Below the pieces are notes generated by a model. The model saw only the letters and a list, made by a program, of their open reading frames with translations, did not search any database and was not told where the DNA came from. This document shows positions 12,060 to 30,234 of a stretch of 64,000 nt of DNA, piece by piece. Within the stretch, counting starts at the first letter, position 1; each line of letters starts with the position of its first letter. Position numbers and translations under genes: made by a program. The DNA comes from Moringa oleifera (taxonomy: Eukaryota > Streptophyta > Magnoliopsida > Brassicales > Moringaceae), in NCBI GenBank assembly GCA_021397835.1, contig JAJFZO010000609.1:6078001-6142000 (forward strand), read 5' to 3'.

Positions 12060-12500
12060 GAGTAAATTGCCAAAATTGGAACCTGGCCACCTTTTTCTCA
12101 TAAAAAAACTATTTTTATTAACTTTTTTTTTAGCACTTAAATATATTATGAAGATGAAAATGTCCTTATAAAAAAAATACCTTTGAAATTGAATGAACTC
12201 AAAAATTGAGGTAATTTGTCTGAATACTCTCTCTATTTGATCTCTCTTTTTTTTTTTCGAGCTCTCTTTCTTTTCAATACTTTGCTCTCTCTTTTCGCTT
12301 TTTCTCTTTATATTTTTGTTTAAGATCAACCCAATTAAGATTCGTAGAAAGATTTAAAGGCATTTATTGATATTTATTATTGGTTCTCTACCACAAAGAA
12401 ACAAATATCATAAACACTTAGAATGAAGCTCGTGTTTTTTGTAACACATTTCTTTTCAAAACCAAAAGGTGTTTGAGTGGGTTAAAAGGGTGATAGGCAT
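12060..12500 (+). repeat. Left terminal inverted-repeat region of MULE-D
   Basis: Reverse-complement homology to 1198 back to about 700: AAATTGCCAAAATTGG, AACTATTTTTATTAAC, TAGCACTTAAAT, AATACTCTCTCT, and GCTCGTGTTTTTTGTAACAC in the same order. It contains pyrimidine-rich stretches. The terminal G/A-G-TAAATTGCC pattern is usual for MULE ends. Confidence 0.7.
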
Positions 12501-12599
12501 ACATTAGAACAACAATGTAAGTTAAAACTGTAAAGTATTCATTTGTTTTTACGAAAATCATGACATGTTTTATATTTTGTTATTTAAATCGAGGAACCA

Positions 12600-12865
12600 T
12601 GTAGTGATATTAAAATCATATTATATTTTATAAAATCATATCTTAATTATTAAATCATAATATTATCATAAAAAAGTAACTTCCTTCATTAATTTGTTAT
12701 TTCTTTCAATAAATCATTACTTATTTAAATAACTCATTACTTGCTTCACAAAATCATTACTTGATTTGTGAAATTGTTACTTATTTCTTGAATCATTACT
12801 TCTTCAATAAAATCATAACTTTTTCTCTATAATAATTAATTCTTTTCAAAAATTATCACTTGTTA
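12600..12865. repeat. Short AT-rich direct repeats (AAATCATTACTT)
   Basis: About nine loosely spaced copies of AATCATTACTT(A/G) or near variants at 25-30 bp intervals, between the terminus and the transposase start. Such subterminal repeats are common transposase-binding regions in DNA transposons, but that role is inferred. Confidence 0.6.
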
Positions 12866-12932
12866 TCTGAAATATTTTCATGGTCATTGCGAAATCCAAA
12901 TCATTGTAACTTGGAATGGTGAGTGATCCAAG

Positions 12933-15585
12933 TTGAAAGAAAGTTTTGAGTATATTGGTAGAGCTATCAAAACTAAGGTGTACATTATTCAAAAGGATTT
13001 AACATATGCACAATTGCTGCATTTGGTTAAATTTTATGTGGAGGTTGATTTCTCTACGAATGACATTGTACTACACAACGTAGTAAGGTCTGAAAAAATT
13101 ATCATCAAAATTAAGTTAATGAATAATAACAATATTGAATTTATGTTGTATGATGATGACTTAGTTTTTTGTGTAATTATTGATTTGGTGGAGCAAAACT
13201 ATATGGAGAAGTAAATGACGGTAGAATTTCAGGATGAATCAATCCTTTTAATTCTTTATACTAAGAGCAATCCAACTATTAAAAGTAAAAATTTTGGCAT
13301 GAAACCATTCTTCAATAAATGAAACTCCCTTGGATGCTCAGCATACTAATGAGATGAACTTGGATGAGCCAGTGAACTATGATGTTGGGTGTGAATTCTC
13401 AATCATGAAAACTCAGCTTACTCAACCTACTCAATCTACCAACGAAAACCAATTTGAACCCATTTCAGAAACAGAAGCTGATAATGAAAAATTTAATGAG
13501 AACTTATGTCCTATCCCACCTCTAGTCCCACCTTATATCCCACTTACATATCTTAAAGTACATGATAATTCAAGTGATTGTGTTGCTAGAAGATATAGTG
13601 TGTTAGATGATGAATCATATAACATTAGTCTGGCTCCTACTATGGAATCAATGGCTCCAGTTCACACCTTTACTAGAGGTTAGTTTTTCTCAAACAAGAA
13701 AGAATTGAAATGATTTTGGGGTTTGTATGTATTGACTAAGAACTTTAAATTTACAGTCACTAATTCTAACAAATCAGTATTTGAGATTGCTTGTATAGAA
13801 TAAAATTATACATGAAAGGTTCATGCTATTAAAGTTGCATAAGTATAATTCTTTCAAATTAGATGATATGATTTGACACATATTTACGCAGATGAAGAAT
13901 TGCATTGATGGTATCAACAATCAAGTTTTGCTATTATTAGAGAAATTATGGCTTAAAAGTTATTCACTAATGCTAAAATCATTAAACCGAAAGACATTAT
14001 GGTGACACGCAATGACTATATGGCATACAGATTTTGTATAGCAAAGCTTGGAAGGTTAAAAAGCATACATTATCTCTTACATATGGTAACTTAATTAAGT
14101 CATACCAATAATTATCGCCATATTGTCACATGATACAAACAGTTAATTTAGGAACTAGAGCTTACATATGCATCGAAGATGGGATAAATTGATCTTTAAG
14201 TATTTCTTTGTGGCTCTTAGGCAATCATTGAGGATGATTCATTCTATGATCTAATCAATCATTACTATGGATGCCACTCACCTGAAAAAAGAAAAAAAAA
14301 AAGGTTCCATGATGTAATATTTGTAGCAGCATGCAAAGATAAGAATGAACTGATATACCCATTAGGATTTGCCTATGGTGACTTGGAGAACTATGAGGCA
14401 TGGGATGGTTCTTAAGGTAATTGAAAGAAGCAATTGGCTCAATTAAGGACTTGTTTGTTATACTAGATCATCATTCTAGCATCGCTAAGGCCACCGTAAA
14501 GATCTTCTCTGATTCTTGTTATGATTTATGTTTTTGGCACATGGCTTAGAACATAAAGAATACATTCAAGAAGGAAAATGTGTCTAAAATATTTTATAGG
14601 GCAACCAAAGCATATCTGGAATCTGAATTCAATAAGTTAATGACTGAGTTATAAGCTAATCACCCGAAGCCTTCGAATGTATCATGAAGAAAGATCCAAG
14701 AAAATGGTCATGTGTCTATTGCCCTCAAAGACGATACCAACTCATAACCACCAATATTATTGAGAGCTTGAATTTATGTATTCGATTTACTCATGAGTTG
14801 CTTGTAATGGCTTTACTGAAATTCATTAAAGAAATAATGCAAGATTAGTTCCATGATCGATGCAAGAAAGTTAAGACTTACAGGTCACAACTAACTGAAT
14901 GAGTCCACTTGTTGATGATCGAGAAATAAAAAGGTTTATTATAGATGATGACTTCTAATTTTGATTAGAATACATTTCTCATCAAGTATAAGAGTAAAAA
15001 GGTAATTGTTAACCTTATAGAATGTACTTGCACTTATAGAGAGTTTCAAGTTGATCTTTTACCATGTACGTATACACTAGTAACTTCTTAGTAACATTGA
15101 TTATTTTGTTATTTATACTTTTTATTATTCATTTTTATTTGTTATAGTAACTACACTAGTTTTCATTTTTTGTAGAAAATGTAACATTGATTTCATAACA
15201 CTTTACTCTGACTACTACAAACAAGATCACCTAATAACGACATATATTGAGTCGATCTATCCAATTAGTGATAAATTTGATTGAGATGTGCTTAACAAAG
15301 TCAGAACTGTTATGGTATTATTATCAAATAATGGAAAGACAATAGGTTGTCCAAAGAAGCAAAGAACTTTCTCTAAGGAATGGACGTATCAAAATAGTTT
15401 TTTGAGGTATGATTAATGTGCCCAAACCCATAGTATTGACAAGGGGTAAGCCACTCTTAATCATCAAATGTGCTTAATCAATTAAATGGTAAATGTTACA
15501 ATTATGGTAAGGTTAGGCACAATTCACAAACTTGTCAAATACCTCTCAATTTAGCTTTACTAAATGATGATGAAATTGACTTATA
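12933..15585 (+). pseudogene. MuDR-type transposase of MULE-D, broken
   Basis: It encoded the DDE transposase that mobilises the element. Open pieces are 12933-13214 (93 aa, the usual N-terminal region of plant MULE transposases) and 13330-13683 (117 aa, acidic linker ending VHTFTRG). The core from about 13850 to 14900 keeps recognisable words (ATHLKKEKK, FAYGDLENYEAWD in shifted frames) but has many stops. About 15005-15065 gives ECTCTYREFQVDLLPC, the CxC...C of a SWIM zinc finger. About 15180-15370 gives LYSDYYKQDHLITTYIES and SDKFD-stop-DVLN, with TGA replacing Trp. About 15487-15540 is a zinc knuckle, C-x2-Y-x4-H-x4-C, whose second Cys has become Tyr. Translation would have ended near 15585. 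Inactive. Confidence 0.75.
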
Positions 15586-16440
15586 ATATTTAATATATTT
15601 TGATTATATTGTTGATTTGTTACTTCTTTGGGATTATTAATTGGCATATGATTTATGATTGTTGGTTTTTATATGGTTACAATTATGATGTGTAGTTCAG
15701 TTAGTGTAATATTGGTAATGCAATTGACATGTTGACAATGTTTCTACAATAAATCGCACATTGTTTACAAAAAAAAAAAAGGTAACATAATTTGATTTTC
15801 GTAACCTAATATCATAACTTAGTTTACAAGACACATAAACTAATTTTGTATCTTGATTCATAAATCGTATATAGTTTTCTGCAAAACGTGACTTACTAAG
15901 CAAATCATGTTTAAATTATGATGAAAATATGCAACAATTTTGTTACCTGATTCAGAGAATCGTATCTAATTCATTATGAAATCGTAATCAAAACATGTAA
16001 ATTGTATGCATAAAAATATATATTTCACAACTTTAATTTATAACTTGACACGTAAATCATACAAACATTTAGAAGTCAAACAATTAGATAATGTTTATGT
16101 AAATTATATTTCTATTTAAAAGTGTAAAAAAAAAACAAATTTTTAGGATTGAGAAATTAAAAATATAATAACAATAAATATGATACGTTGTATATTCATT
16201 GACAACATGTTGTAACTTGGTAGGCCTCATTGGAGCAAGACCCACATGTACCTCTCGAGTTGGACAAGATGTAAACAAAGGGAGGATAGTTTGCTCAATG
16301 CTTGGTAGTATGGCTCCTCTAGTTCCTCGTGGTAGGCCCCATGCCATGAGGTGCTTACTTGGAAAGTCAAAACAAAAAAAGCAGAAACGAAATCAATAGC
16401 TAAAACTTTAACAAAATTTATAAGTAAAATAATTTAAAAA
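15586..16440. other. Region between the two converging genes of MULE-D
   Basis: AT-rich apart from a patch at about 16195-16350 that is open on both strands (66 and 87 codons). Its minus-strand reading contains CPTREVHVGLAPMRP, not matched to any family I know. It may be a 3' piece of the minus-strand DUF1985 gene. No other feature seen. Confidence 0.45.
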
Positions 16441-16835
16441 CATGCACCTTGTCAACTCCATTAAAGTACTTTGTCAACAGATTGAATGGGCAACTTCAAA
16501 ATCAATTATGTTTGACAAATCCCCAAATCTCAAACCTGCTGTCAAATAAAACTCTTTTTTATTATTATTATTATTATTAATTGAAGCTCTGTCTCCCCTA
16601 ACAAGAACCACATCTCCCCCTCATTATTTTGCTTAATCTCTTGTAGCAACAAACTATGCACAATCATCCTCGAGAAAATTTGTTCTTTTATTAATATGAG
16701 GAAGTGACCAACGCATGTGTTCATGAATTTCTCCTTCAAATTCCTACTTCTATCAATATTAGTAATTAGTTCATTGATTATGGGAATGACATCATTATCA
16801 CAATGCTTGATAACCTTCAGCTTTTTCTTTTCCAC
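16440..16835 (-). pseudogene. DUF1985-like (Ulp1-associated) gene fragment of MULE-D
   Basis: The minus-strand reading from 16835 to about 16547 has the DUF1985 pattern: a lead-in of Lys-rich sequence, then FMNTCVGHFL, IVHSLLLQEI and GEMWFLLGETEL. It continues in a shifted frame as AGLRFGDLSNIIDFEVAH and then KYFNGVDKV, matching the order GLRF...RYF-G-xxxV of the domain. An ATT microsatellite expansion and frameshifts break it. DUF1985 normally precedes an Ulp1 protease in plant transposon-borne genes; no protease part is recognisable here, so the gene is truncated. Confidence 0.6.
16556..16579. repeat. (ATT)n microsatellite
   Basis: Seven to eight ATT repeats interrupting the DUF1985-like reading frame. 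Confidence 0.9.
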
Positions 16836-17010
16836 TAGTTTTTATGAGTGATAAACTACCTAATGGATGGCATCTACATTCAAAATAAGCCTTGTTAAGG
16901 AGCGAAAACAAAAAATAAGCCACGAAATAGGACAAAATCTTATACGAAAGATCAAAAATTATAGAAAAATTAAGCAACAAGACTAAAAAAACCATGATTT
17001 GATATGAAAT

Positions 17011-17165
17011 GTCATGATATTTGTCACTGCTTTATATTCATACCACGATTTACTATTTTATGCCATGATATTTGTCACTACTTTGTATTCATACCACGAT
17101 CTACTATTTTATGCCACGATACATAATCTTATGACACGATTTAATATATTTATGAAACATTTCAT
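17011..17165. repeat. Tandem repeat of a 51-bp unit
   Basis: Units of TGCCATGATATTTGTCACT...TTCATACCACGATTTACTATTTTA begin near 17011 and 17062, with a third partial copy near 17113. The period is 51 bp. The core CCACGATTTA resembles the GTCACGATTTA motif of the repeats at 97-537. Confidence 0.8.
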
Positions 17166-17170
17166 ATCTT

Positions 17171-17980
17171 AATCCCACGTTTTTTCTACAAGATCATTGT
17201 TCACCATAGACATGGCTTTACAATCCCTCCCAAGTCTAAATGGTGCATTATATGTAACGAAATAGACCTATTATTGCATATTGCATTTATAGGTACTTAA
17301 CAATTTCACATATTAGTTGTGAAATCTTAGAACTTCGATGACATGGATAAAGTATGAAATCCATGAAAACCCATCCTCAAGTTTGCAAAACAAGTTTTTT
17401 TTGATGATATTGAACCTACCTAAGTGAACTGGAAGCATAAACAAATAATAAATAAACTAAAATCATTATCACATAAGAGAAAAACAAAAAAAAAAAAAAA
17501 ACTAAACATTCTTAGGCATTGATAGTTACCATGAAAGATGCTCAATGCAAAACAAAGCTGAAGATAGATGAGAAATACTTACTGTTAATAATTATTGTGC
17601 CCTTAATAAAGGTTTTATGAACTAATTGAAGGATTCGAACTGAGCTCATTATTAACAATAACGAAAAACTAAAAAAGAAAAAAATAAGTTTTTAAATGTA
17701 TTGACCTTTCCTTTTTCTGTTCAATGGTATTTTTCGTAATTAAAAAATGGACAGAGTATTCATTGCAGTTACAAAAATGAGTGCTGTAAAAGTAAACTTG
17801 AAGAACTTTAATTATTTTCTAAAACGTTCCCGTAAGGACAGCTTAAAATTTCCCTTTGAATTAATGTTATCAAAAAGAAAGAAATAAATAAAACAGACAA
17901 TTTTCCCCCAAAGATCACCTGTGGGACCCATTTGAATGTCCATGGTAACAGTGAGCAATAAGAATGTGAAGGTTTGGACT
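17171..17980. other. Intergenic region between the transposons and the first gene
   Basis: AT-rich, with an A-run at about 17487-17502 and no supported gene. It presumably contains the distal promoter of the gene at 18238. Confidence 0.55.
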
Positions 17981-17985
17981 TGTGT

Positions 17986-17995
17986 CACACGTGTG
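17986..17995. promoter_or_regulatory. Palindromic G-box (CACACGTGTG)
   Basis: A perfect 10-bp palindrome containing CACGTG at 17988-17993. This is the binding core for plant bZIP and bHLH factors and for ABA response. It lies about 250 bp upstream of the ATG at 18238. Function is inferred from position and motif. Confidence 0.5.
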
Positions 17996-18148
17996 GATTT
18001 CTCTGGATTCCTCTAGAGAGGCCGAGAGAACTCTGTCTCTCTCCTTTTCATTCTTCCGAGTGTTCCCCGGTTCTGGTTATTTTAATCGGCTGCAATTCCT
18101 TCTTTCCTGTTATCTCTGCCCGTTATTTTGCCTCGTGTTAACATTATC

Positions 18149-18155
18149 TTTATAA
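18149..18155 (+). promoter_or_regulatory. Possible TATA box of the 18238 gene
   Basis: TTTATAAG about 85 bp before the start codon, followed by a pyrimidine stretch and a GA-repeat leader (18174-18195). A transcription start near 18180 would fit. Confidence 0.4.
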
Positions 18156-18237
18156 GACTTTTTCTCGCATTAAGAGAGAGAGAGAGAAAGAGAGCAAAGC
18201 GAAGGTAGATTTTGGGACTTTTGCTGGCAGAAGCAGA

Positions 18238-19583
18238 ATGGTTGGAGGTGGTTACTTGTCTATGAAGCTCAAAAGGAAAGACCTCGACCAAGTTAACGAT
18301 GATTTCTCCGATTTCTCTCTGTCTTCTCCTGCAAGGAAGATTCGCCGCCTGGTGCGTCTCCATCATTCTTTCCTTTTCTTTTCTTGGTGGTTGGATCTGA
18401 GGTTGTCTCGTTTTCTCCCTATTTCTGTTTGTCTGTTCGTTTTGGAACAGTTGAATTATCTGCCTGCGCAAATTTGAGTAAAAACACAAGATATAAATAG
18501 TGGTTTGTGCAAAGGAATAGTAATGGGTCTTATGGGTATTTGCCATGGTTGATTTGCTAGGACGCGGAATTGCCGCCGATAATGGAGGAAGAGGAGCCGA
18601 TGACCCTAGAGCATGCGATGCCAGACCAGCAGGTTTCAGGGGGTGCAGTGTTCGAGGAAGAATTGGACTCTGTGTCTGTCAACCAAGAGAAGGCCATTGT
18701 TCTCTTCAACCCTCTTTTTCGCTCAAGTTCAAATATTTCTGTCTCTGTAGATCCCCTCATCATTTCTGGGTTTAAAAGTAAGCCCCTCAAACTGCCTTGC
18801 TCTGTTCACTTTTGCCTTTTACCTTTTTTTTTTTTTTTTTCAGTTGCTTCTTTGGCATTGTTGAAAAATTCTCTTATCTGTCTCTAATGGATCTAGTGTA
18901 TACTTTATCTACCCAAAAAAAGAAAAAAGTATACATTCTGTATACTTCACCATCTTGTATTGCTCCTATTCCCTAATTCATATTGAAGATGTTGTGGCAC
19001 ATCAAGGCAATAAACTGTTTGGCGGGCATGCGAAGTAACATGTTGTATTATGCTATTATCTAATGTTCTATAACATATGTAGGCATGATACATGAGGTTT
19101 GTGCATATTATATCTAATATCAGGTGATTTACTAAGTTGCTTAATGTGATTATAACTTGATCAAATTACACATGAAAGTGAAGTTGCTGATTACTTAGAG
19201 TTCTGTGTTCCACAGATCAATTACTTCGGTCGACCTACTCCAGTGATGTAAAATCAGCTGATGATGAAGCTACTATGCAGAATGAGGAAAATGGATCACC
19301 AAATAAATGTTTAGCTGTTGTTCCTTGGATTCCCTGTCAGCTTCCTCAAACACGAAGTTCAGAAATGTCAGAAACAGAGGCTCCAGAATTAATGGAAGCT
19401 GATGAAGTTGGGGAAGCAACAATGGACATAGAAGATAACAATAATGTGAACATAGTACCAGGGGCCACCTGTGAATTTGGTGGAATGAGGGGAACTGAGG
19501 GCCTCCATCAGTGGCCCCAATCACACTGCATGCTCCCCCAGCCTCCTTGTAACATCTCCACGCCTGTTACGTGGTTCCGGTGA
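18238..19583 (+). CDS. Unnamed plant protein, 232 aa, three exons
   Basis: Exons 18238-18351, 18561-18777 and 19216-19583 join in frame (699 nt including TGA). Donors are CTG|GTGCGT and AAA|GTAAGC; acceptors are GCTAG|GAC and CCACAG|ATC. The protein starts with a basic segment (KLKRK near residue 10, RKIRRL at 33-38) that could be a nuclear signal. An acidic Glu/Met-rich middle follows, then WIPCQLPQ, and the C-terminus is CMLPQPPCNISTPVTWFR. The ending resembles a small conserved plant family of unknown function; I cannot name it and assign no role. The protein is predicted soluble, with no membrane segment. The first ATG after the GA-rich leader is used. The joined frame, the strong splice sites and the contrast in base composition with its surroundings make a real gene likely. 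Confidence 0.75.
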
Positions 19584-20390
19584 CAATGGTGAATATAGCT
19601 TTCATTTTTGCTCCTTTTTGTGGGGGGGACTGGGGACTAAGAAGGAGTCTGTCCATTTATTGGCTTTTGAAACTCAGAATCAATGTCTGCTACAAGGGTG
19701 CTTGGATGGTTAGAAGGTTGTACAAAAAGAATGAGTAGTATGGCCTAGAAGCATCTAGAAATTTGCTAGAAATTCTTAAGCATGGTTTGTGTGCTCGGAT
19801 GGTTAGTAATCAATGTTAGTTGATCCAAAGGTTGTTGATTTATCAATATTGCTTTGCCATAGTTGCCTCTGCTTTCCTTTCACTGTTATGCCAGGTTTTA
19901 TTAATACATCTGGTAATGTTGGTTTGGATTTTGGACTTTAAACTTTGAACTTTGGCTGGCTTTTTCACCGTTGGCGGCCTTGTAACAATGTGGAATTGCT
20001 ACTGAATGATAGTGAGAAAATAGGTTGATTGTGGAACTACTACTGAAGGGTTTCCTTGTGAACGTGAATTTTCAAACGAGCAATGAGGATGGATATGGGT
20101 TCCTTTTAAAAGATGCCTGTCGTTGGGGTAGCCATGTTATAGTGCAACAGCTATAGTATCTGCAGAAAATCATATTAAGTTGAAGTGGTTCCTATTTATC
20201 CTTTGGAGGGCTACTGAATGCTCGTAAGAGGCTAGCAGAAGTGTCCGGGAGCCCATAAGCTACGCAACATTTAAGTACACTCCTTTCTGTGGGGGCTGGG
20301 ACTTAGCCATGGCATGGGGCAACAATTTTTATGACTTGAAAAGGCCTGGCACTACTTGTCTACTGAGTCAGCTAGCTCGCTTATGCGGGC
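19584..20390. other. 3' flank of the 232-aa gene and intergenic DNA
   Basis: No coding region is visible. The first few hundred bases probably hold the 3' UTR. Confidence 0.5.
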
Positions 20391-20940
20391 AGGCTTAGCT
20401 TGACTTTGATTGTGCTAACTGCTTGCATCAACAGTCAAAGCACTACGCCTACATGCCAGTTGCTTACGTCCATGACCAAGGCAAATTCCCTTCTTAGGGC
20501 TACTCCCTTCTCAGGGCTACTAGAGAGAGGTGTTGATAATAAACTAGTTTTGCCCATGGTCAGGGTGCTGGGCCGGCTATCAGACACTGCCCTCTCAATC
20601 AAGGTCATCTAGCTTGCTTTGGTTTGGCTCTCCAACTGTGTGCGCGTGTGGTTCACCACTGCTTGCCCATGCAGGAGCACTCGATCTGGGTTGGCTCGCC
20701 TATGACAAAGGGCAACTGATTTGCACCCACTGCTTGCATCTGGGGCCAAGCATCCCTTGCAGTGCCACTGAGTGGTGCATTGGTTGCACCAACTGCTTGT
20801 TAGCTTATGCAGTGCCACTGAGACTGAGCAGTTCACTGGTTGCACCAATTGCTGCGCTGACCGTCTGCACCCGTTGCCAAGTGATGCCCACCCGTACCGA
20901 GCCAATCCATGTGGACGGACAGTACTAGCTGTCTCCAACT
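20390..20940. repeat. GC-richer island with internal short tandem repeats
   Basis: Base composition jumps well above the neighbours and long frames open on both strands by chance. Internal duplications include a 17-bp tandem (CCCTTCTTAGGGCTACT then CCCTTCTCAGGGCTACT, about 20488-20521). A ~50-bp unit starts GCAGTGCCACTGAG at 20759 and 20809 and ends in GGTTGCACCAA. It looks like a piece of a repetitive element, but no family can be named. Confidence 0.5.
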
Positions 20941-21617
20941 ATGATTCTCACCAAGCAGGACCATCAAGTGTTTGTTGATCAAATCAACTATCTCTACCCA
21001 GGAAAACATTTTAATTCCATTGTCCCAGAACATGTAGATAGTTAGCTTCATAGCCATGTGAACTGGCTAATTACCTCAAAACATGAAATCAGACAAGAGG
21101 CACTAAAACAGTGATCTTTTCTATTTATGTTTCCTTTTTGCCATAAATAGCTTCTAAACCAGATGAGGGTTACAAAAGCAAGTCCAATCCTGATTGATGA
21201 ACACAGAATTTGATAATAAAAATATCTAGAGATTGCACTTTTCATCAGGTAGCCAATAATTGAAATACTTTGTGTCTTCAATAAGTTTTTCCAGTTTCAA
21301 CAGACTCGAGCTTTTACCAAGATCAGGCAGTCATAAGCTCATTTGTAAATTAAATAAAATGAAAAATGAAATAAGTAGCTAAAAGAAACAATTATAAAAA
21401 TGCCTGGGATGACATGAGATTTCCCGGTTTACAAGCATTGTTGGTGGAAGCTCTGGATTATACAAAATCTTATCAATACGAGAAAAGATATAGAGTCACC
21501 TGTTGCATGAATCCTTCTACATCATTTCTTTTCTTCCATCCTAGAACTATCTAGAGACAGCAACGGAGTATCTACCACAGGTTGAAGCTGAACAAAACTG
21601 TAATAAATTTGTACTTT
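20941..21617. other. 3' flank of PECT1
   Basis: AT-rich; the part next to 21617 probably contains the PECT1 3' UTR and polyadenylation signals. No gene seen. Confidence 0.45.
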
Positions 21618-29090
<7,473 letters not shown>

Positions 29091-29094
29091 CCCC

Positions 29095-30234
29095 GTAATT
29101 AGAAGAGAGATCCCCCACTGGGCGAGGAGGAGCTGTCCTAAAAACAAATGCCCCCTCTTGCTTTTTTGGTTTTAAAATTGTTTTCCTTTTTCTTTTTCTT
29201 TTTTTCTATTGACTGTTCTTCTGCCACGCCATGCATTTCCTTTTAATGATTTCTAAATTTATCATTTTGATAATTGCTTCCATATCGCCAGACTTTTTTG
29301 GTCAAACCTCTAAGATATTTTCAGCAATCTATTTTTCAATATGATAAATTCATCAATTTTTTTAGTGTTCCTAATTGTTCCATTCTTTGATTTATAAATC
29401 CAAATTATTTAATCTTCAGAATATGAACTCATCTAGACATCCATAAACTGTTAGAAAATTTTCCAAATTGGATAGAATTAATGGATCCATCCAACTTTTT
29501 GATATATATATATATATATATATATATTGAAAAAAGAAATAAATTTTTCAAAAAAGTCTCCTGTTTTACAAGCTTTTTAAAATCAAGGTGTTGGCAGTAA
29601 ATAAAAAAATAGAAAAATACAAACCGCGCTAATTAAGGTGAACTTTATTTTTACGATTAAAATGATGAGATCTATAAATAGGCTATAATGAAATGTTGCA
29701 CAATTTCGTCACTTGAAACAGTTTTCCCATCTGTCACTATTCTTTTGCAACTGAAAAAACTTTGGTACACTTTTTATTTGTTTTTGACTTTAAATTAATG
29801 TTTTAATTATTTTACAAAACTTAATTCTTAAGAAACTCAAAAAGGTTACAAAACAAATGACTCAAGTTTCATTATATTAAAAATATTGGTATTATAAATT
29901 ATTATTAAAAATAATGTATTTGGGTAGGCATAGTTTGGTTAGCTACCAGCTTAAAAAGATTCATGCTTTAACATCTTTGGATTAAGGATCTAATGCATTC
30001 ATGATCATCAACCAGTAGTTGGTCTAAATAGGACTAACATGCTAGATTAGATCTATTGGTTCAAAAAGAGAAAATAAAAACTTATGATTTCAATCATAAA
30101 TGAAGTTATGAGTTTATCAATTTATTAAGTTTGGACAACAATGAAATTTCGAGCTGTGGCAGTATAGCATCCATCTGTTATGTGATTAAACAAAACACAT
30201 GTTTATATTCAGAAAAAGATAGAAGAGAGAGTGG
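29095..30234. other. Intergenic region between PECT1 and the F-box gene
   Basis: AT-rich with a (TA)n microsatellite at 29502-29528. It should contain the PECT1 promoter, because PECT1 is transcribed leftward from about 29090, and the 3' end of the F-box gene at its right edge. No other gene was seen. Confidence 0.6.

Larger units (their letters stand above)
12060..17170. mobile_element. Mutator-like element MULE-D with transposase (+) and DUF1985 gene (-)
   Basis: The left terminus starts near 12060 with GAGTAAATTGCCAAAATTGG and matches, inverted, the MULE terminus ending at 1198. Inside lie a MuDR-type transposase on + (12933-15585) and a DUF1985-like gene on - (16440-16835), facing each other. 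AT-rich repeats with ATCATTACTT or CCACGATTTA lie beside both ends. No matching right terminal inverted repeat was found before the gene at 18238, so the right end is either lost or diverged; 17170 is where repeats of this type stop. Confidence 0.65.

Noticed and set aside
12057..12329. 90-codon Lys/Ile-rich minus-strand frame
   Set aside because: Lies in the MULE-D terminal repeat; pyrimidine-rich DNA on + produces it.
16199..16399. Zinc-finger-like CC...C reading on +
   Set aside because: The Cys spacing does not fit a CCHC knuckle, and the transposase already has its knuckle at 15487-15540.
20609..20938. 109-codon (-) and 104-codon (+) overlapping frames
   Set aside because: Both strands open because of GC-rich repeats; neither shows a known motif.
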